Assembly (NCBI GenBank): GCA_900549015.1
Contig: URMH01000019.1
Coordinates: forward strand, 1 to 50,614
From: an uncultured Blautia sp.
GTDB lineage: Bacteria > Bacillota > Clostridia > Lachnospirales > Lachnospiraceae
DNA length: 50,614 nt
Direction: 5' to 3'
The notes under the pieces were generated by a model. That model was not told the origin of the DNA. It worked only from the letters and a program-made list of their open reading frames with translations, and searched no databases. Of this stretch, positions 8,808-16,670 are shown in pieces. The position numbers were made by a program, and so were the translations under genes. Numbering within the stretch: position 1 is the first letter of the stretch; every line of letters starts with the position of its first letter.

Positions 8808-9734
8808 TTATGGAAGATTTCGGATTTCTCCTGTGTGTGAAGTATCATATCCTGTCTGATTTTTCAGGATCGTCCGGTATTCCTCGGAGCGGATAATTTC
8901 CAGAAGAGGCGCAAATCCAGGCTTTTCCAGAGAGGCTGTTTCCATCACAAGATACATGGGAAGCTTTTCCAGAGGAAGGAAGGACAGAGTCTTTGTCTGG
9001 CGTATGACAAGCTCCTCTCCAAGAGCAGCGTCCGCGCTGCCGTCTATAATGGCGGCTGCCGTAGAAAGGTCAGATACCAGTTCTCTTTCATATCCGGAAA
9101 TGCTTTTGGGAGAAATTTTTTCTTTCATAAGAATCCGGTCAAGAAAGATCCGGCGAGTGCTTCCTTTTTCTCTGTTTGCAAACATAATATCAGGTCTCGT
9201 CAGGTCTCTGATCGCTTCAAGCTGTTTGGGATTTCCCTTTTTTACATAAAGCCCGACCGGATACTCATAGAGGCAGATTGCTGTCAGCTCTGTTCCGGGA
9301 ACAAGGCGGCAAATATCTTCTTCAGAAAGGCTTGCAGAGGCAATGTGTGCCTTTCCGAAATACAGGGAGTAAAGCCCGTTGTAGCTGTTCATATGAGACT
9401 GAAGCACCGGAATGCCCTCAGGGTGTATGGACATCTGGCTTAAAAGCAGCTCAAGGGCAGGAGAAGCCTGTCCGCAGAGGATCAGCCCGTTTGAATGAAG
9501 AAGATAATCTCTTTTTAAAAGAGAACTTTCCGGCTGAAAGTCCGGCGCTTTGAGAGACGTTTCCTGACTGGAGCTTGACGTTTTCAGATACAGGGAAAGC
9601 TGTTCTTCGCTTACACGAAGCTGCTTCCCAACCTTTGAGGAAGAAAGCTCGCCTCGCTTAATCAGCTCATATACCGTGTTTTTTTTGATTTTCAGCTTAT
9701 CTGCGATTTCCTGGGCAGTGTAAAACTTATTCAT
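8808..9734 (-). CDS. HTH plus PBP-like regulator, probable molybdate/tungstate sensor
   Basis: A 308-aa two-domain protein. Residues 1-55 form an excisionase/MerR-like helix-turn-helix (FYTAQEIADKLKIKKNTVYELIKRGEL). From about residue 80 to the end is a periplasmic-binding-protein-like domain of the type fused to DNA-binding domains in ModE-replacing regulators. No signal peptide is present, so it is a cytoplasmic sensor. The ATG at 9734 overlaps the end of mop by 8 bp and is preferred to a TTG one codon upstream. Co-transcription with mop and divergence from modABC suggest that it senses molybdate or tungstate and controls the transporter; the ligand is inferred from context. Confidence 0.75.
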   Translation of the reverse strand: MNKFYTAQEIADKLKIKKNTVYELIKRGELSSSKVGKQLRVSEEQLSLYLKTSSSSQETSLKAPDFQPESSLLKRDYLLHSNGLILCGQASPALELLLSQMSIHPEGIPVLQSHMNSYNGLYSLYFGKAHIASASLSEEDICRLVPGTELTAICLYEYPVGLYVKKGNPKQLEAIRDLTRPDIMFANREKGSTRRIFLDRILMKEKISPKSISGYERELVSDLSTAAAIIDGSADAALGEELVIRQTKTLSFLPLEKLPMYLVMETASLEKPGFAPLLEIIRSEEYRTILKNQTGYDTSHTGEIRNLP

Positions 9735-9939
9735 CAATTCCTACCATAACATTTGTAGCCTTGATCACGGCGTAAGCGTCGGAGCCTACCTGTAAATTCA
9801 GTTCTTCCACGGCGCTGCAGGAGATTGTGGCTGTGATAATATTGCCTCCGCCTATGTCGATAGATACAATGGAGTTTACAGCTCCGTTATTGATGCTTAC
9901 AACTTTACCTTTTAACTGATTTCTTGCACTTAATTTCAT
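9727..9939 (-). CDS. Stand-alone Mop-domain molybdate-binding protein (molbindin)
   Basis: A 70-aa single Mop/TOBE domain beginning KLSARNQLKGKVVSINNGAV, the molbindin signature. Such proteins form hexamers that bind oxyanions of molybdenum or tungsten and buffer or report them. The ATG at 9939 follows GAGGA. An upstream in-frame extension exists but has no ribosome binding site and encodes an implausible basic stretch. It is first in a two-gene minus-strand unit with the HTH-PBP regulator. The ModC in this locus has no obvious tandem Mop tail, so this protein may supply the function. Confidence 0.88.
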   Translation of the reverse strand: MKLSARNQLKGKVVSINNGAVNSIVSIDIGGGNIITATISCSAVEELNLQVGSDAYAVIKATNVMVGIDE

Positions 9940-9974
9940 GATTTTAGTCCTCGTTTCTTTGTGATTTATGATTA

Positions 9975-10212
9975 ATTTATAGTCGAATGAAAAACGTACG
10001 CTATAAGAAGAAAAAACAGTTCTTGTGACACGCTGTGCTTTCTGAAAAGGCTGTGCGCGCTTATTATTCTCCTCCGACACAAACTCGTCTTTGACTCAGA
10101 CAGTGTGCCGGAGGAGAAGCGACGCACAAACTTTTCTACGAAAGCTCCGCTTGGTCCCAGCGAATCTGTTTTTTCTTTTATAGCTGTAAAGTTTAGCATT
10201 CCGCTTTAAATT
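9975..10212. repeat. Long imperfect palindrome (about 238 bp) upstream of mop
   Basis: The two halves, 9975-10085 and 10100-10212 read on the opposite strand, align almost end to end. The best blocks are GCTATAAGAAGAAAAAACAG (10000-10019) against CTGTTTTTTCTTTTATAGC (10166-10184), and TTCTCCTCCG (10067-10076) against CGGAGGAGAA (10109-10118). The outer AATTTA/TAAATT ends and the GAATG/CATTC blocks also match. There are small gaps and substitutions, so it is an old inverted duplication or a foldback element. No transposase is present. It may be MITE-like or a large structured leader for mop. Confidence 0.7.
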
Positions 10213-10397
10213 TACCCAAATTTTAATTCAAATATCCGCTCTGCCAGCAGACGTATATCAGTATTCAATGGAAGTGCTGGCGATATATCATCTGCCTGCT
10301 GAGTAACGCTAGAATAGATATTTTACTTAATGCTTCAAGCTGTAATATCAGGAATGATTCTGCGCTTTCGTGAGCAAACCTTTGGCTGATTTTAAAA

Positions 10398-10487
10398 TTT
10401 TGCGAGCATAGCGTCGCTTGAAATCATTGTTTGAGCCTGCTTGCAGGCGAGTTTGATTTCAAGTGACAGATAAGCGGCGCAGCAAAA
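10398..10487. repeat. Second foldback palindrome in the mod intergenic region
   Basis: TTTTGC (10398-10403) and GCAAAA (10482-10487) bound the element. Inside, GTCGCTTGAAATCA (10413-10426) pairs with TGATTTCAAGTGAC (10454-10467) over 14 bp with one G-U. A central GCCTGCTTGCAGGC (10435-10448) forms the tip. No U-run follows on either strand, so it is not a plain terminator. The rest of 9940-10747 shows a weaker inverted repeat (GCCAGCA 10243-10249 with TGCTGGC 10275-10281) and no credible gene. Confidence 0.7.
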
Positions 10488-10667
10488 TAAAAAAATCTGC
10501 CATGTTTGCGGCGAATCGCAGAATCTATTCCGTGATATACGCTGGAAGATTATTTAAAATATATCTTATCGTACAATCGCAGGAACTGGAGCGTGTCACA
10601 AAAACTGTTTTTTATAACTGTGTATTATACGATATTATATATTCCATCATAACACGTCAAAATCAAA

Positions 10668-10696
10668 TTGACAACCCGTTCTGTTTTAAGTAAAAT
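10668..10696 (+). promoter_or_regulatory. Promoter of modABC
   Basis: A perfect TTGACA (10668-10673) and TAAAAT (10691-10696) are spaced by 17 bp. Predicted transcription start is near 10703, about 45 nt before modA. The ribosome binding site is AAGGAGGG just before the ATG at 10748. Confidence 0.85.
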
Positions 10697-10709
10697 AAAT
10701 AAAACAGAA
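10679..10709. promoter_or_regulatory. Candidate operator over the modA promoter
   Basis: TTCTGTTTTA (10679-10688) and TAAAACAGAA (10700-10709) form a perfect 10-bp inverted repeat with an 11-bp centre, so the half-sites are 21 bp apart, two helical turns. It covers the -10 box and start site, a repressor position. CTGTTTT-like half-sites recur at 10166, at 10606 and, inverted, near 10013. The HTH-PBP regulator encoded divergently is the obvious candidate to bind it; this is inferred. Confidence 0.65.
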
Positions 10710-10747
10710 TAAAACAAAACAAAAATAAACAAAAAGGAGGGCGTAAC

Positions 10748-11560
10748 ATGAAGAAAAGAATGGTTGCAGCTCTTGTAACAGGCGCAGTCCTGTTCTCTTC
10801 CGCTGTACCTGTTATGGCGGCTGAGGAAGAGAAAAGTGATTTAAAAGGAGAAATTTACGTTTTTATTGCGGCAAGTTTAAGCAATGCAATGGAGGAGATC
10901 CAGAAAGATTTCAACGAGACGTACCCGGAAGTGGAAATTCTCTATAATGCAGACAGCTCCGGCACTCTGCAGACCCAGATTGAAGAGGGAGCAAGATGCG
11001 ATGTGTTTTTCTCCGCAGCAGAGAAGCAGATGAACGCGCTTGTAGAAGAACAGTTGGTTTTGGAAGATTCTGTTGCAGATCTTCTGGAAAACAAGGTGGT
11101 TCTAATTAAGCCGGCAGGTCAGGATACGAAAGTGACAGGGTTTGAAAATATTACAGATGCGGCAAATCTTGCACTTGCAGGAGATAGCGTTCCGGTAGGT
11201 CAGTATGCCCGTGAGATTTTTGAAAATCTGGGAATTGCAGAAGATGTGGAAAAAATGGAGATTAACGAAGGGAAAAATGTGACAGAGGTGCTTGCCAATG
11301 TAAGCGAAGGCAGCAACGAGGTTGGTGTTGTATATGCAACAGATGCCGCTTCTGTGGGCGATAAAGTAGAAGTGATCGCAGAGGCTCCGAAGGGAAGCCT
11401 GAAGACGCCGGTTCTCTATCCCGCAGGTCTTGTGGAAAATAAGGAGGCAACAGAGGAAGATAAGGAAGCGGCAGAAGAATTTCTTAAATATCTTCAGAGT
11501 GAGGAGGCTTTGAAGGTGTTTGAGGAATATGGCTTTGCTGCTTACAAAGAGGCAGAATGA
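10748..11560 (+). CDS. modA: Molybdate ABC transporter substrate-binding protein
   Basis: An extracytoplasmic binding protein for molybdate (or tungstate), 270 aa. A signal peptide with a hydrophobic core ends at VPVMA before AEEEKSD. The mature part starts with YVFIAASLSNAMEEI, the ModA oxyanion-binding AASL motif, and continues with ADSSGTLQTQIEEGARCDVFFSA, another family signature. The signal peptide has no lipobox cysteine, so signal peptidase I cleavage is predicted, unusual for a Gram-positive binding protein. It is first in modABC behind a consensus promoter and overlaps modB by 4 nt (ATGA). Molybdate versus tungstate cannot be decided from sequence. Confidence 0.95.
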   Translation: MKKRMVAALVTGAVLFSSAVPVMAAEEEKSDLKGEIYVFIAASLSNAMEEIQKDFNETYPEVEILYNADSSGTLQTQIEEGARCDVFFSAAEKQMNALVEEQLVLEDSVADLLENKVVLIKPAGQDTKVTGFENITDAANLALAGDSVPVGQYAREIFENLGIAEDVEKMEINEGKNVTEVLANVSEGSNEVGVVYATDAASVGDKVEVIAEAPKGSLKTPVLYPAGLVENKEATEEDKEAAEEFLKYLQSEEALKVFEEYGFAAYKEAE

Positions 11561-12252
11561 CGGAATTTCTTGCGGAAATAGACTGGAGTCCGCTCTGGAT
11601 TTCCCTGAAAACAGGATTTGTGGCGACTGTCATTGCCTTTTTTCTGGGAATCTTCTGTGCCAGAAAGGTAATGAAACTTTCTATGACAGCAAGAGGGATA
11701 CTGGACGGACTTCTCACCATGCCTCTCGTGCTTCCTCCTACAGTGGCAGGCTTCTGTCTTTTGCTTTTATTTAGTTTAAAACGCCCTTTTGGAAGCTTTC
11801 TTTTTGAAAATTTTGATATTAAAATCGTGCAGACATGGAAAGGGTGCGTCATTGCCGCCGCTGTGATCGCGTTTCCGCTTATGTATCGAAATGCGAGAGC
11901 TGCCTTTGAGCAGGTGGATATAAATCTTCTTTATGCCGGGCAGACACTTGGAATGAGCGACAGGGAAATTTTCTGGAAAGTCATTATGCCCTCTGCAGCT
12001 CCCGGAATCGCATCGGGCACAGTTCTCGCTTTTGCCAGGGCAATGGGAGAGTACGGCGCAACCTCCATGCTCGCAGGAAATATTCTTGGAAAAACAAGGA
12101 CAGTTTCTGTGGCTATCGCTGCGGAGACGGCGGCGGGAAATTACGGAACAGCAGGATTCTGGACAGTGGTGATCGTGCTGATTTCCTTTGTGATCGTTGC
12201 GCTTATTAATATTATTTCCGGGAAAGGAATGAAAGGGAGGAGGTGGCTCTGA
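11557..12252 (+). CDS. modB: Molybdate ABC transporter permease
   Basis: A 231-aa inner-membrane permease with about five or six hydrophobic segments. The ModB landmarks are present: LLTMPLVLPPTVAGF near residues 50-65, and the cytoplasmic EAA loop around TLGMSDREIFWKVIMPSAAPG followed by AFARAMGEYGATSMLAGN. It forms the channel with ModC. It is coupled to modA by an ATGA overlap and to modC by a 1-nt overlap (tgATG). Confidence 0.96.
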   Translation: MTEFLAEIDWSPLWISLKTGFVATVIAFFLGIFCARKVMKLSMTARGILDGLLTMPLVLPPTVAGFCLLLLFSLKRPFGSFLFENFDIKIVQTWKGCVIAAAVIAFPLMYRNARAAFEQVDINLLYAGQTLGMSDREIFWKVIMPSAAPGIASGTVLAFARAMGEYGATSMLAGNILGKTRTVSVAIAAETAAGNYGTAGFWTVVIVLISFVIVALINIISGKGMKGRRWL

Positions 12253-13316
12253 TGTCTTTATATGTGGATATTGAGAAAAATTTCAGAGATTTTTCCCTTC
12301 GGGTAAAGCTTACAGACGCTTCTTCCTCAATGGGGATCCTGGGGGCTTCCGGAAGCGGAAAAAGCATGACGCTTCGCTGTATCGCAGGAATTGAGACGCC
12401 GGACAAGGGGAAAATCATAATTAATGGAAAAACGGTGTTCGATTCAGAAAAAGGCATAAACGAAAAACCCCAGAAGAGAAAAGCAGGGTATTTATTTCAG
12501 AATTATGCGCTTTTTCCAACTATGACAGTAGAAAAAAATATAGGCTGTGGTTTTCGCGGAAAAAAGGGAGAACGAGACAGAAAGGTGGCGGAGTATATCA
12601 GGCGATACCATCTGGAAGGACTGGAAAAGCGGTATCCTCACCAGCTTTCCGGAGGGCAGCAGCAGAGAGCGGCTCTTGCCAGAATGATGATAGGAGAGCC
12701 GGACGTGATTCTTCTTGACGAGCCTTTTTCCGCTCTTGACAGTTATTTAAAAGACGTGCTCCAAAGAGATATGAAGGAGTTTTTGAAAGATTATAAGGGC
12801 GACATGGTTCTTGTGACCCACAGTCGGGAGGAGGCGTTTCAGTTTTGCCGGGAGCTGACTCTTTTAAAGGACGGAAGGATTCTTGTTTCCGGAGAGACGA
12901 AAAGTATTTTTGACGAGCCGGGTTCTGTGGAGGCAGCCCGCCTCACAGGCTGTAAAAACATTACGGAAATTCAGAGACTCGACAGTCATCATATATATGC
13001 AAAAGACTGGAAAATGACCCTTCGCACAGAGAAAGAGGTGCTTCCCTGCCACACACACGCGGCTGTCAGGGGACACTGGCTGGTCGAGGAAAAATGTATT
13101 TCTTCCTATATAAACAGGGAAGAAAATATATTTTCTGTGGAGACAGTGGAGGAGGCGGAAACGCCCTTTGAGGAACAGTATCTCATACGCCGTCAGGGAG
13201 AGACAGAGGTTTCCCCAATCTGGCTGATGCGGGCAAAAAAAGGCACAGATTCTCATGAAAAATCTGTGCCCTGCCGCGTTTATTTTCCCCCTGAAAAAAT
13301 CATGCTTCTTCAGTGA
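12252..13316 (+). CDS. modC: Molybdate ABC transporter ATP-binding protein
   Basis: A 354-aa ABC ATPase. Walker A is GASGSGKS, the signature is LSGGQQQRAALARM, Walker B is VILLDEPFSALD, and the H-loop is in LVTHSREEA. The C-terminal 120 residues are cytoplasmic but show no clear tandem Mop repeat as in E. coli ModC; a separate Mop protein is encoded upstream. The ATG at 12252, 8-9 nt after GGAGGAGG, is preferred to an in-frame GTG at 12243. Its end overlaps the convergent regulator gene by 7 bp, so the two transcripts overlap at their 3' ends. Confidence 0.93.
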   Translation: MSLYVDIEKNFRDFSLRVKLTDASSSMGILGASGSGKSMTLRCIAGIETPDKGKIIINGKTVFDSEKGINEKPQKRKAGYLFQNYALFPTMTVEKNIGCGFRGKKGERDRKVAEYIRRYHLEGLEKRYPHQLSGGQQQRAALARMMIGEPDVILLDEPFSALDSYLKDVLQRDMKEFLKDYKGDMVLVTHSREEAFQFCRELTLLKDGRILVSGETKSIFDEPGSVEAARLTGCKNITEIQRLDSHHIYAKDWKMTLRTEKEVLPCHTHAAVRGHWLVEEKCISSYINREENIFSVETVEEAETPFEEQYLIRRQGETEVSPIWLMRAKKGTDSHEKSVPCRVYFPPEKIMLLQ

Positions 13317-14392
13317 GTTTTGGAATAATGAATATAATCGACGACCATCATGGCAAGCTTAAAGGTAAGGGCGTCCTCAAAGTTTCGAAGATCCAGACCG
13401 AATTTTTTCTGAAGCTTTTCAAAACGGTACACCAGAGTATTTCTGTGTACGTAAAGCTGCCTTGAGGTTTCCGAAAGATTCAGGTTGTTTTCAAAAAACG
13501 TGCGGATAATATTTAAAGTTTCCTGGTCAATGGAATCCAGGGTTTCATTCTGGAAAATTTCTTCAATGAACATTTCGCAGATTTCAACGGGAAGCTGGTA
13601 GATCAGACGCCCGATTCCAAGACGGCTGTACCCGAATACGTTTTTATCTGCGTAAAAAATCTTTCCTACTTCGAGAGCTGTCCGCGCTTCTTTATAAGCT
13701 CCGGCAAGGTGATTGATGTCGTCTGCGATGTTGCTGTAGGAGACCCAGGCAGGCGTCATTGCCTCTGTGTTTAACATATCTACAAGCATACAGGCAATAT
13801 TTTCCAGTTCTTTTATGCCCTCCGAGGGCTGAAGTTCCCGGATTACAATAATGCCGGAATCGTCAACAGCAGTGATAAAGTCCCTTGTGCGTGCGGAGAA
13901 AATATTACGTATGGTTGCAAGGGCATTTTCATCTTTATGCTGGCGGGTTTCCACAAGAAAAATGCCTCTTCGTGAAGATGTGCTGATGTGAAGCTTTTTT
14001 GCCCGGTTAAAGATTTCCATCTGCGGATAGCGTTCCAGAAGTACGTTCTGCATAAAAGTGTTTTTGTCATTTTTCTCTGCATAAGCGGCAATCAGGCTGT
14101 TTATCTGACATACGGCAAGCTCCCCGATTGTTGGAGCTGCCTCTGATTTTCCCCATACAATAAGTACGTACAGGAGCTGTTCGTTTTCCAGGATTTTGTA
14201 AAAACCGCAGTCTGTGTTGGACAGGCACAGAGCGGAGGAATCCCGGAAATCAGAAAGTCGCTGGAGTGCAGGAAGCTTTCTGTCGCAGGTTGATACATAA
14301 ATTCTGTTTTCTTCATCCAGAAGGCAGAAATCCAGTCCGCTTATATTTTTCCAATCTTCCAGACATGTCTGAAGTATATGCTGCAATTTCAT
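13310..14392 (-). CDS. CdaR/PucR-family transcriptional regulator
   Basis: A 360-aa cytoplasmic regulator. The C-terminus (about 300-355) is the PucR-type helix-turn-helix with the signature LNLSETSRQLYVHRNTLVYRF in pieces: LNLSETSR followed by LYVHRNTLVYRFEKLQ. The middle (about 145-270) resembles the GGDEF-like domain of CdaR. The N-terminal 120 residues are a probable sensory region. Relatives control sugar-acid, purine or proline catabolism. In Clostridia this architecture often lies beside an MsmX/UgpC-type ATPase, as here (14489-15601), and may tune carbohydrate uptake; the ligand is unknown. The ATG at 14392 has a rather distant ribosome binding site (AAAGGA). Confidence 0.85.
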   Translation of the reverse strand: MKLQHILQTCLEDWKNISGLDFCLLDEENRIYVSTCDRKLPALQRLSDFRDSSALCLSNTDCGFYKILENEQLLYVLIVWGKSEAAPTIGELAVCQINSLIAAYAEKNDKNTFMQNVLLERYPQMEIFNRAKKLHISTSSRRGIFLVETRQHKDENALATIRNIFSARTRDFITAVDDSGIIVIRELQPSEGIKELENIACMLVDMLNTEAMTPAWVSYSNIADDINHLAGAYKEARTALEVGKIFYADKNVFGYSRLGIGRLIYQLPVEICEMFIEEIFQNETLDSIDQETLNIIRTFFENNLNLSETSRQLYVHRNTLVYRFEKLQKKFGLDLRNFEDALTFKLAMMVVDYIHYSKTH

Positions 14393-14429
14393 TAAGTTTA
14401 CAAAATTCCTTTCTTGTACTGACAGAATC

Positions 14430-14438
14430 AGTATATCA
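14430..14438 (-). promoter_or_regulatory. Extended -10 promoter of the CdaR-like gene
   Basis: On the minus strand TGATATACT forms an extended -10 (TATACT at 14435-14430, TG at 14438-14437). A -35 would fall on the upstream terminator and is not recognisable. It is placed directly downstream of the msmX-type gene's terminator. Confidence 0.45.
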
Positions 14439-14446
14439 TATCCAAA

Positions 14447-14475
14447 TAAAAAAGCCCGGGGAAAAACTCCCCGGA
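14447..14475 (-). terminator. Terminator of the MsmX/UgpC-type gene
   Basis: On the minus strand CCGGGGA, loop GTTTT and TCCCCGG are followed by GCTTTTTTATTT, a textbook intrinsic terminator 14 nt after the stop codon. Confidence 0.9.
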
Positions 14476-14488
14476 CCTTCTGATTTTA

Positions 14489-15601
14489 TTAGTTTGTGAT
14501 AACAAGCTCTGTTTCTTTGTCGAAGAAATGTGCTTTTTCCATATCAAATGCGAATTTGATCGGGTCGCCTGTTTTTGCTGTTGTACGTGGATCAACTCGT
14601 GCTGTTACCTGTGTTCCGTTTACGTCGAAGTACAGGAATACTTCTGCACCAAGAAGCTCGTAAACTTTAACAACAGAAGACATTGGAGCGTTTGGAGAAG
14701 CCTCGATGAACATCTGGGAATCCTGAATGTCTTCCGGACGGATACCCATAACAACTGTTTTTCCTACATAGCCGTTGTCTTTGAGAACTTTAGCTTTTGC
14801 AGCAGGAATGATTAAGTCATACTCACCGATTTTAGCGATTAAGTTGCCGCCGTTTTCTTTGATTTCAGCATCAAGGAAGTTCATCTGCGGAGATCCCATG
14901 AATCCTGCTACGAACAGGTTGCCTGGTTTCTGGTATAAGTTCTGAGGTGTGTCTACCTGCTGAACAACGCCGTCTTTCATAACAACGATTCTTGTACCAA
15001 GTGTCATAGCCTCTGTCTGGTCATGTGTTACGTAGATGATAGTTGCGCCCAGTTTCTGGTGGATTTTGGAAATCTCGATACGCATCTGTACACGAAGTTT
15101 TGCATCCAGGTTTGAAAGAGGCTCGTCCATAAGGAATACCTTAGGATCACGAACGATAGCACGTCCCATAGCAACACGCTGTCTCTGACCACCGGAAAGA
15201 GCTTTCGGTTTACGGTCAAGCAGTTTGTCAAGGTCAAGGATTCTTGCTGCCTCACGAACTTTTTTATCAATTTCATCTTTCGGAACTTTACGAAGTTTCA
15301 GACCGAAAGCCATGTTGTCATAAACTGTCATATGTGGATACAGAGCGTAGTTCTGGAATACCATTGCAATATCACGGTCTTTCGGCTCAACATCGTTCAT
15401 AACTTTATCGCCGATTTTTAAAGTACCGCTTGTGATTTCCTCAAGTCCTGCAACCATACGAAGAGTTGTGGATTTACCACATCCGGAAGGACCTACGAAA
15501 ATGATGAACTCTTTGTCTTCGATGTCCAGGTTGAAATCCTTAACTGCCTGGAAACCGTTTGGATAAGTTTTGTTAATGTGCTGTAAAGATAAACTTGCCA
15601 T
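14489..15601 (-). CDS. Carbohydrate ABC transporter ATP-binding protein (MsmX/UgpC type)
   Basis: A 370-aa ATPase of the MalK/MsmX/UgpC family that energises sugar importers. Walker A is GPSGCGKST, the signature is LSGGQRQRVAMGRA, Walker B is VFLMDEPLSNLDAKLR, and the H-loop is YVTHDQTEA. A TOBE-type regulatory domain spans about 240-368. The ATG at 15601 sits 8 nt after GGAGGA; a TTG further upstream overlaps that site and is unlikely. It is monocistronic with its own promoter and terminator and no permease beside it. In Firmicutes such 'orphan' ATPases serve several importers, so it probably powers the ATPase-less transporter at 22-25 kb. That link is inferred. Confidence 0.95.
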   Translation of the reverse strand: MASLSLQHINKTYPNGFQAVKDFNLDIEDKEFIIFVGPSGCGKSTTLRMVAGLEEITSGTLKIGDKVMNDVEPKDRDIAMVFQNYALYPHMTVYDNMAFGLKLRKVPKDEIDKKVREAARILDLDKLLDRKPKALSGGQRQRVAMGRAIVRDPKVFLMDEPLSNLDAKLRVQMRIEISKIHQKLGATIIYVTHDQTEAMTLGTRIVVMKDGVVQQVDTPQNLYQKPGNLFVAGFMGSPQMNFLDAEIKENGGNLIAKIGEYDLIIPAAKAKVLKDNGYVGKTVVMGIRPEDIQDSQMFIEASPNAPMSSVVKVYELLGAEVFLYFDVNGTQVTARVDPRTTAKTGDPIKFAFDMEKAHFFDKETELVITN

Positions 15602-15635
15602 TTTGCTTTCCTCCAAAAAAATTATTATATAAACT

Positions 15636-15665
15636 GTTATAGTTTTCTGTGTTATTCACTGTAAA
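15636..15665 (-). promoter_or_regulatory. Promoter of the MsmX/UgpC-type gene, with overlapping palindrome
   Basis: On the minus strand TTTACA (15665-15660) is followed after 18 bp by TATAAC (15641-15636). The -35 box lies inside a perfect palindrome, ACTGTAAACAGT (15658-15669), which could be an operator. No catabolite-repression (cre) consensus was recognised. Confidence 0.5.
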
Positions 15666-15731
15666 CAGTATAACGAAAACAGGAAAAAAGGGCTAGAGAA
15701 GAATTGTACAAAGTTTTTTGCAGCTTCTTGT

Positions 15732-15772
15732 CATAATGACGAAAAAAGCAGAAGTGATTTTTCGTCATTATG
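15732..15772. repeat. Perfect 15-bp inverted repeat after the DUF89 gene
   Basis: CATAATGACGAAAAA (15732-15746) and TTTTTCGTCATTATG (15758-15772) are exact reverse complements with an 11-nt loop. Three more pairs (TTG/CAA) follow after one mismatch. It starts about 9 nt beyond the stop of the minus-strand DUF89 gene. Neither strand has a U-run after the stem, so simple intrinsic termination is doubtful. It may protect mRNA ends or bind a protein. Confidence 0.7.
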
Positions 15773-15781
15773 TCAAAAGAA

Positions 15782-16666
15782 TCAGCAATCCGATGAAATC
15801 CTGTTTTCGTTTACAAACATTCCCTGAAATTTCTCTGCCTGGAACATTCTCATAAACCATTCGCATTTACATAAGAACAGATAGTAAATATTAAGACCGC
15901 AGCCGTGAAGGGTTTCAAAATTTCCCTGCCCCTTTGAGATGATCACATCGGCATTTTCAATGAGAAAGCGGCTTTCTTCGCTGATGTGGGGAAGCCATGT
16001 GCCGCCCACATCGTTTCCGTTTCCGATGACAGGCACAAGTTCTGTAAGACCGCACATGAGAGCGTCCTCCATTGTTGCGTCATTGGCTGCAGGAAAACCT
16101 CTTACAATAACCTGAATATCAAGATTCGGAAAGCGCTCCTTTAAAATACGGATCACCAGCTTATCAAGAACAATTTCGCCGCAGTTGTCTGTAAGGTAAA
16201 CAAGAGAGCGGGCAGAGACAAGCTCTTCGCAGAAATGCCGGTATTCTTCTTTATCAAGAGCTTCTCTTTTTCCCTCCTCAATAAGAGACAAAAGCTCCTC
16301 TTTTTTTACATGAGAAAGGGCGGCAAAGTCAATGTAATTGCCGATTCTGGAGTAGATCAGCGCGCGCTCCAGAGGATCGCTGCTTTCCTGTATGGAGCGC
16401 ATCAGTTCTTCTTCCAGATCCATCATAAGCTGATTAAATTCTTTTTTTAATTTCGTGTAATCTTTTGGCGCAATTCCCCATGTTTTTGTAAAGCGTTTCT
16501 GAAATTCTGTATAAAGGCTTGGAGAGTTGTCGTCCTCCTGAAGGTTTGTAAGCCGGGAGAGGACGTCCTGCATATAGGCAAGCTTCTTTTTTTCGTCCGG
16601 GAAGCTGCCAATCATGGAAGCCTGCTTGTTGATCTGGCAGCAGAGACAGAATGTATTAAGCCTCAT
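15782..16666 (-). CDS. DUF89 / ARMT1-like family protein
   Basis: A 294-aa protein of the DUF89 family, which includes metal-dependent damage-control phosphatases acting on sugar phosphates and related metabolites. Visible landmarks: cysteines 7, 9 and 10 at the N-terminus; TDNCGEIVLDKL with D160 and N161; GFPAANDATMEDA with N195 and D196; and D240 in ENADVIISKGQGNFETL. These correspond to the metal and phosphate site of the family. It lies 4 nt downstream of malQ on the same strand, so the two are co-transcribed. A role in clearing phosphorylated side-products of glucan metabolism fits the context but is inferred. Confidence 0.85.
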   Translation of the reverse strand: MRLNTFCLCCQINKQASMIGSFPDEKKKLAYMQDVLSRLTNLQEDDNSPSLYTEFQKRFTKTWGIAPKDYTKLKKEFNQLMMDLEEELMRSIQESSDPLERALIYSRIGNYIDFAALSHVKKEELLSLIEEGKREALDKEEYRHFCEELVSARSLVYLTDNCGEIVLDKLVIRILKERFPNLDIQVIVRGFPAANDATMEDALMCGLTELVPVIGNGNDVGGTWLPHISEESRFLIENADVIISKGQGNFETLHGCGLNIYYLFLCKCEWFMRMFQAEKFQGMFVNENRISSDC

Positions 16667-16670
16667 AGGA

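Noticed and set aside
9940..10199. Small minus-strand frames within the mod intergenic palindrome and an N-terminal extension of mop
   Set aside because: No ribosome binding sites; they follow from the inverted repeat and encode no recognisable protein.
10463..10693. 76-codon plus-strand frame before modA
   Set aside because: It starts inside a hairpin, runs into the modA promoter and has no ribosome binding site.
9940..10747. Moco/Tuco riboswitch in the mod region
   Set aside because: The GC-rich conserved core of that RNA could not be found on either strand.
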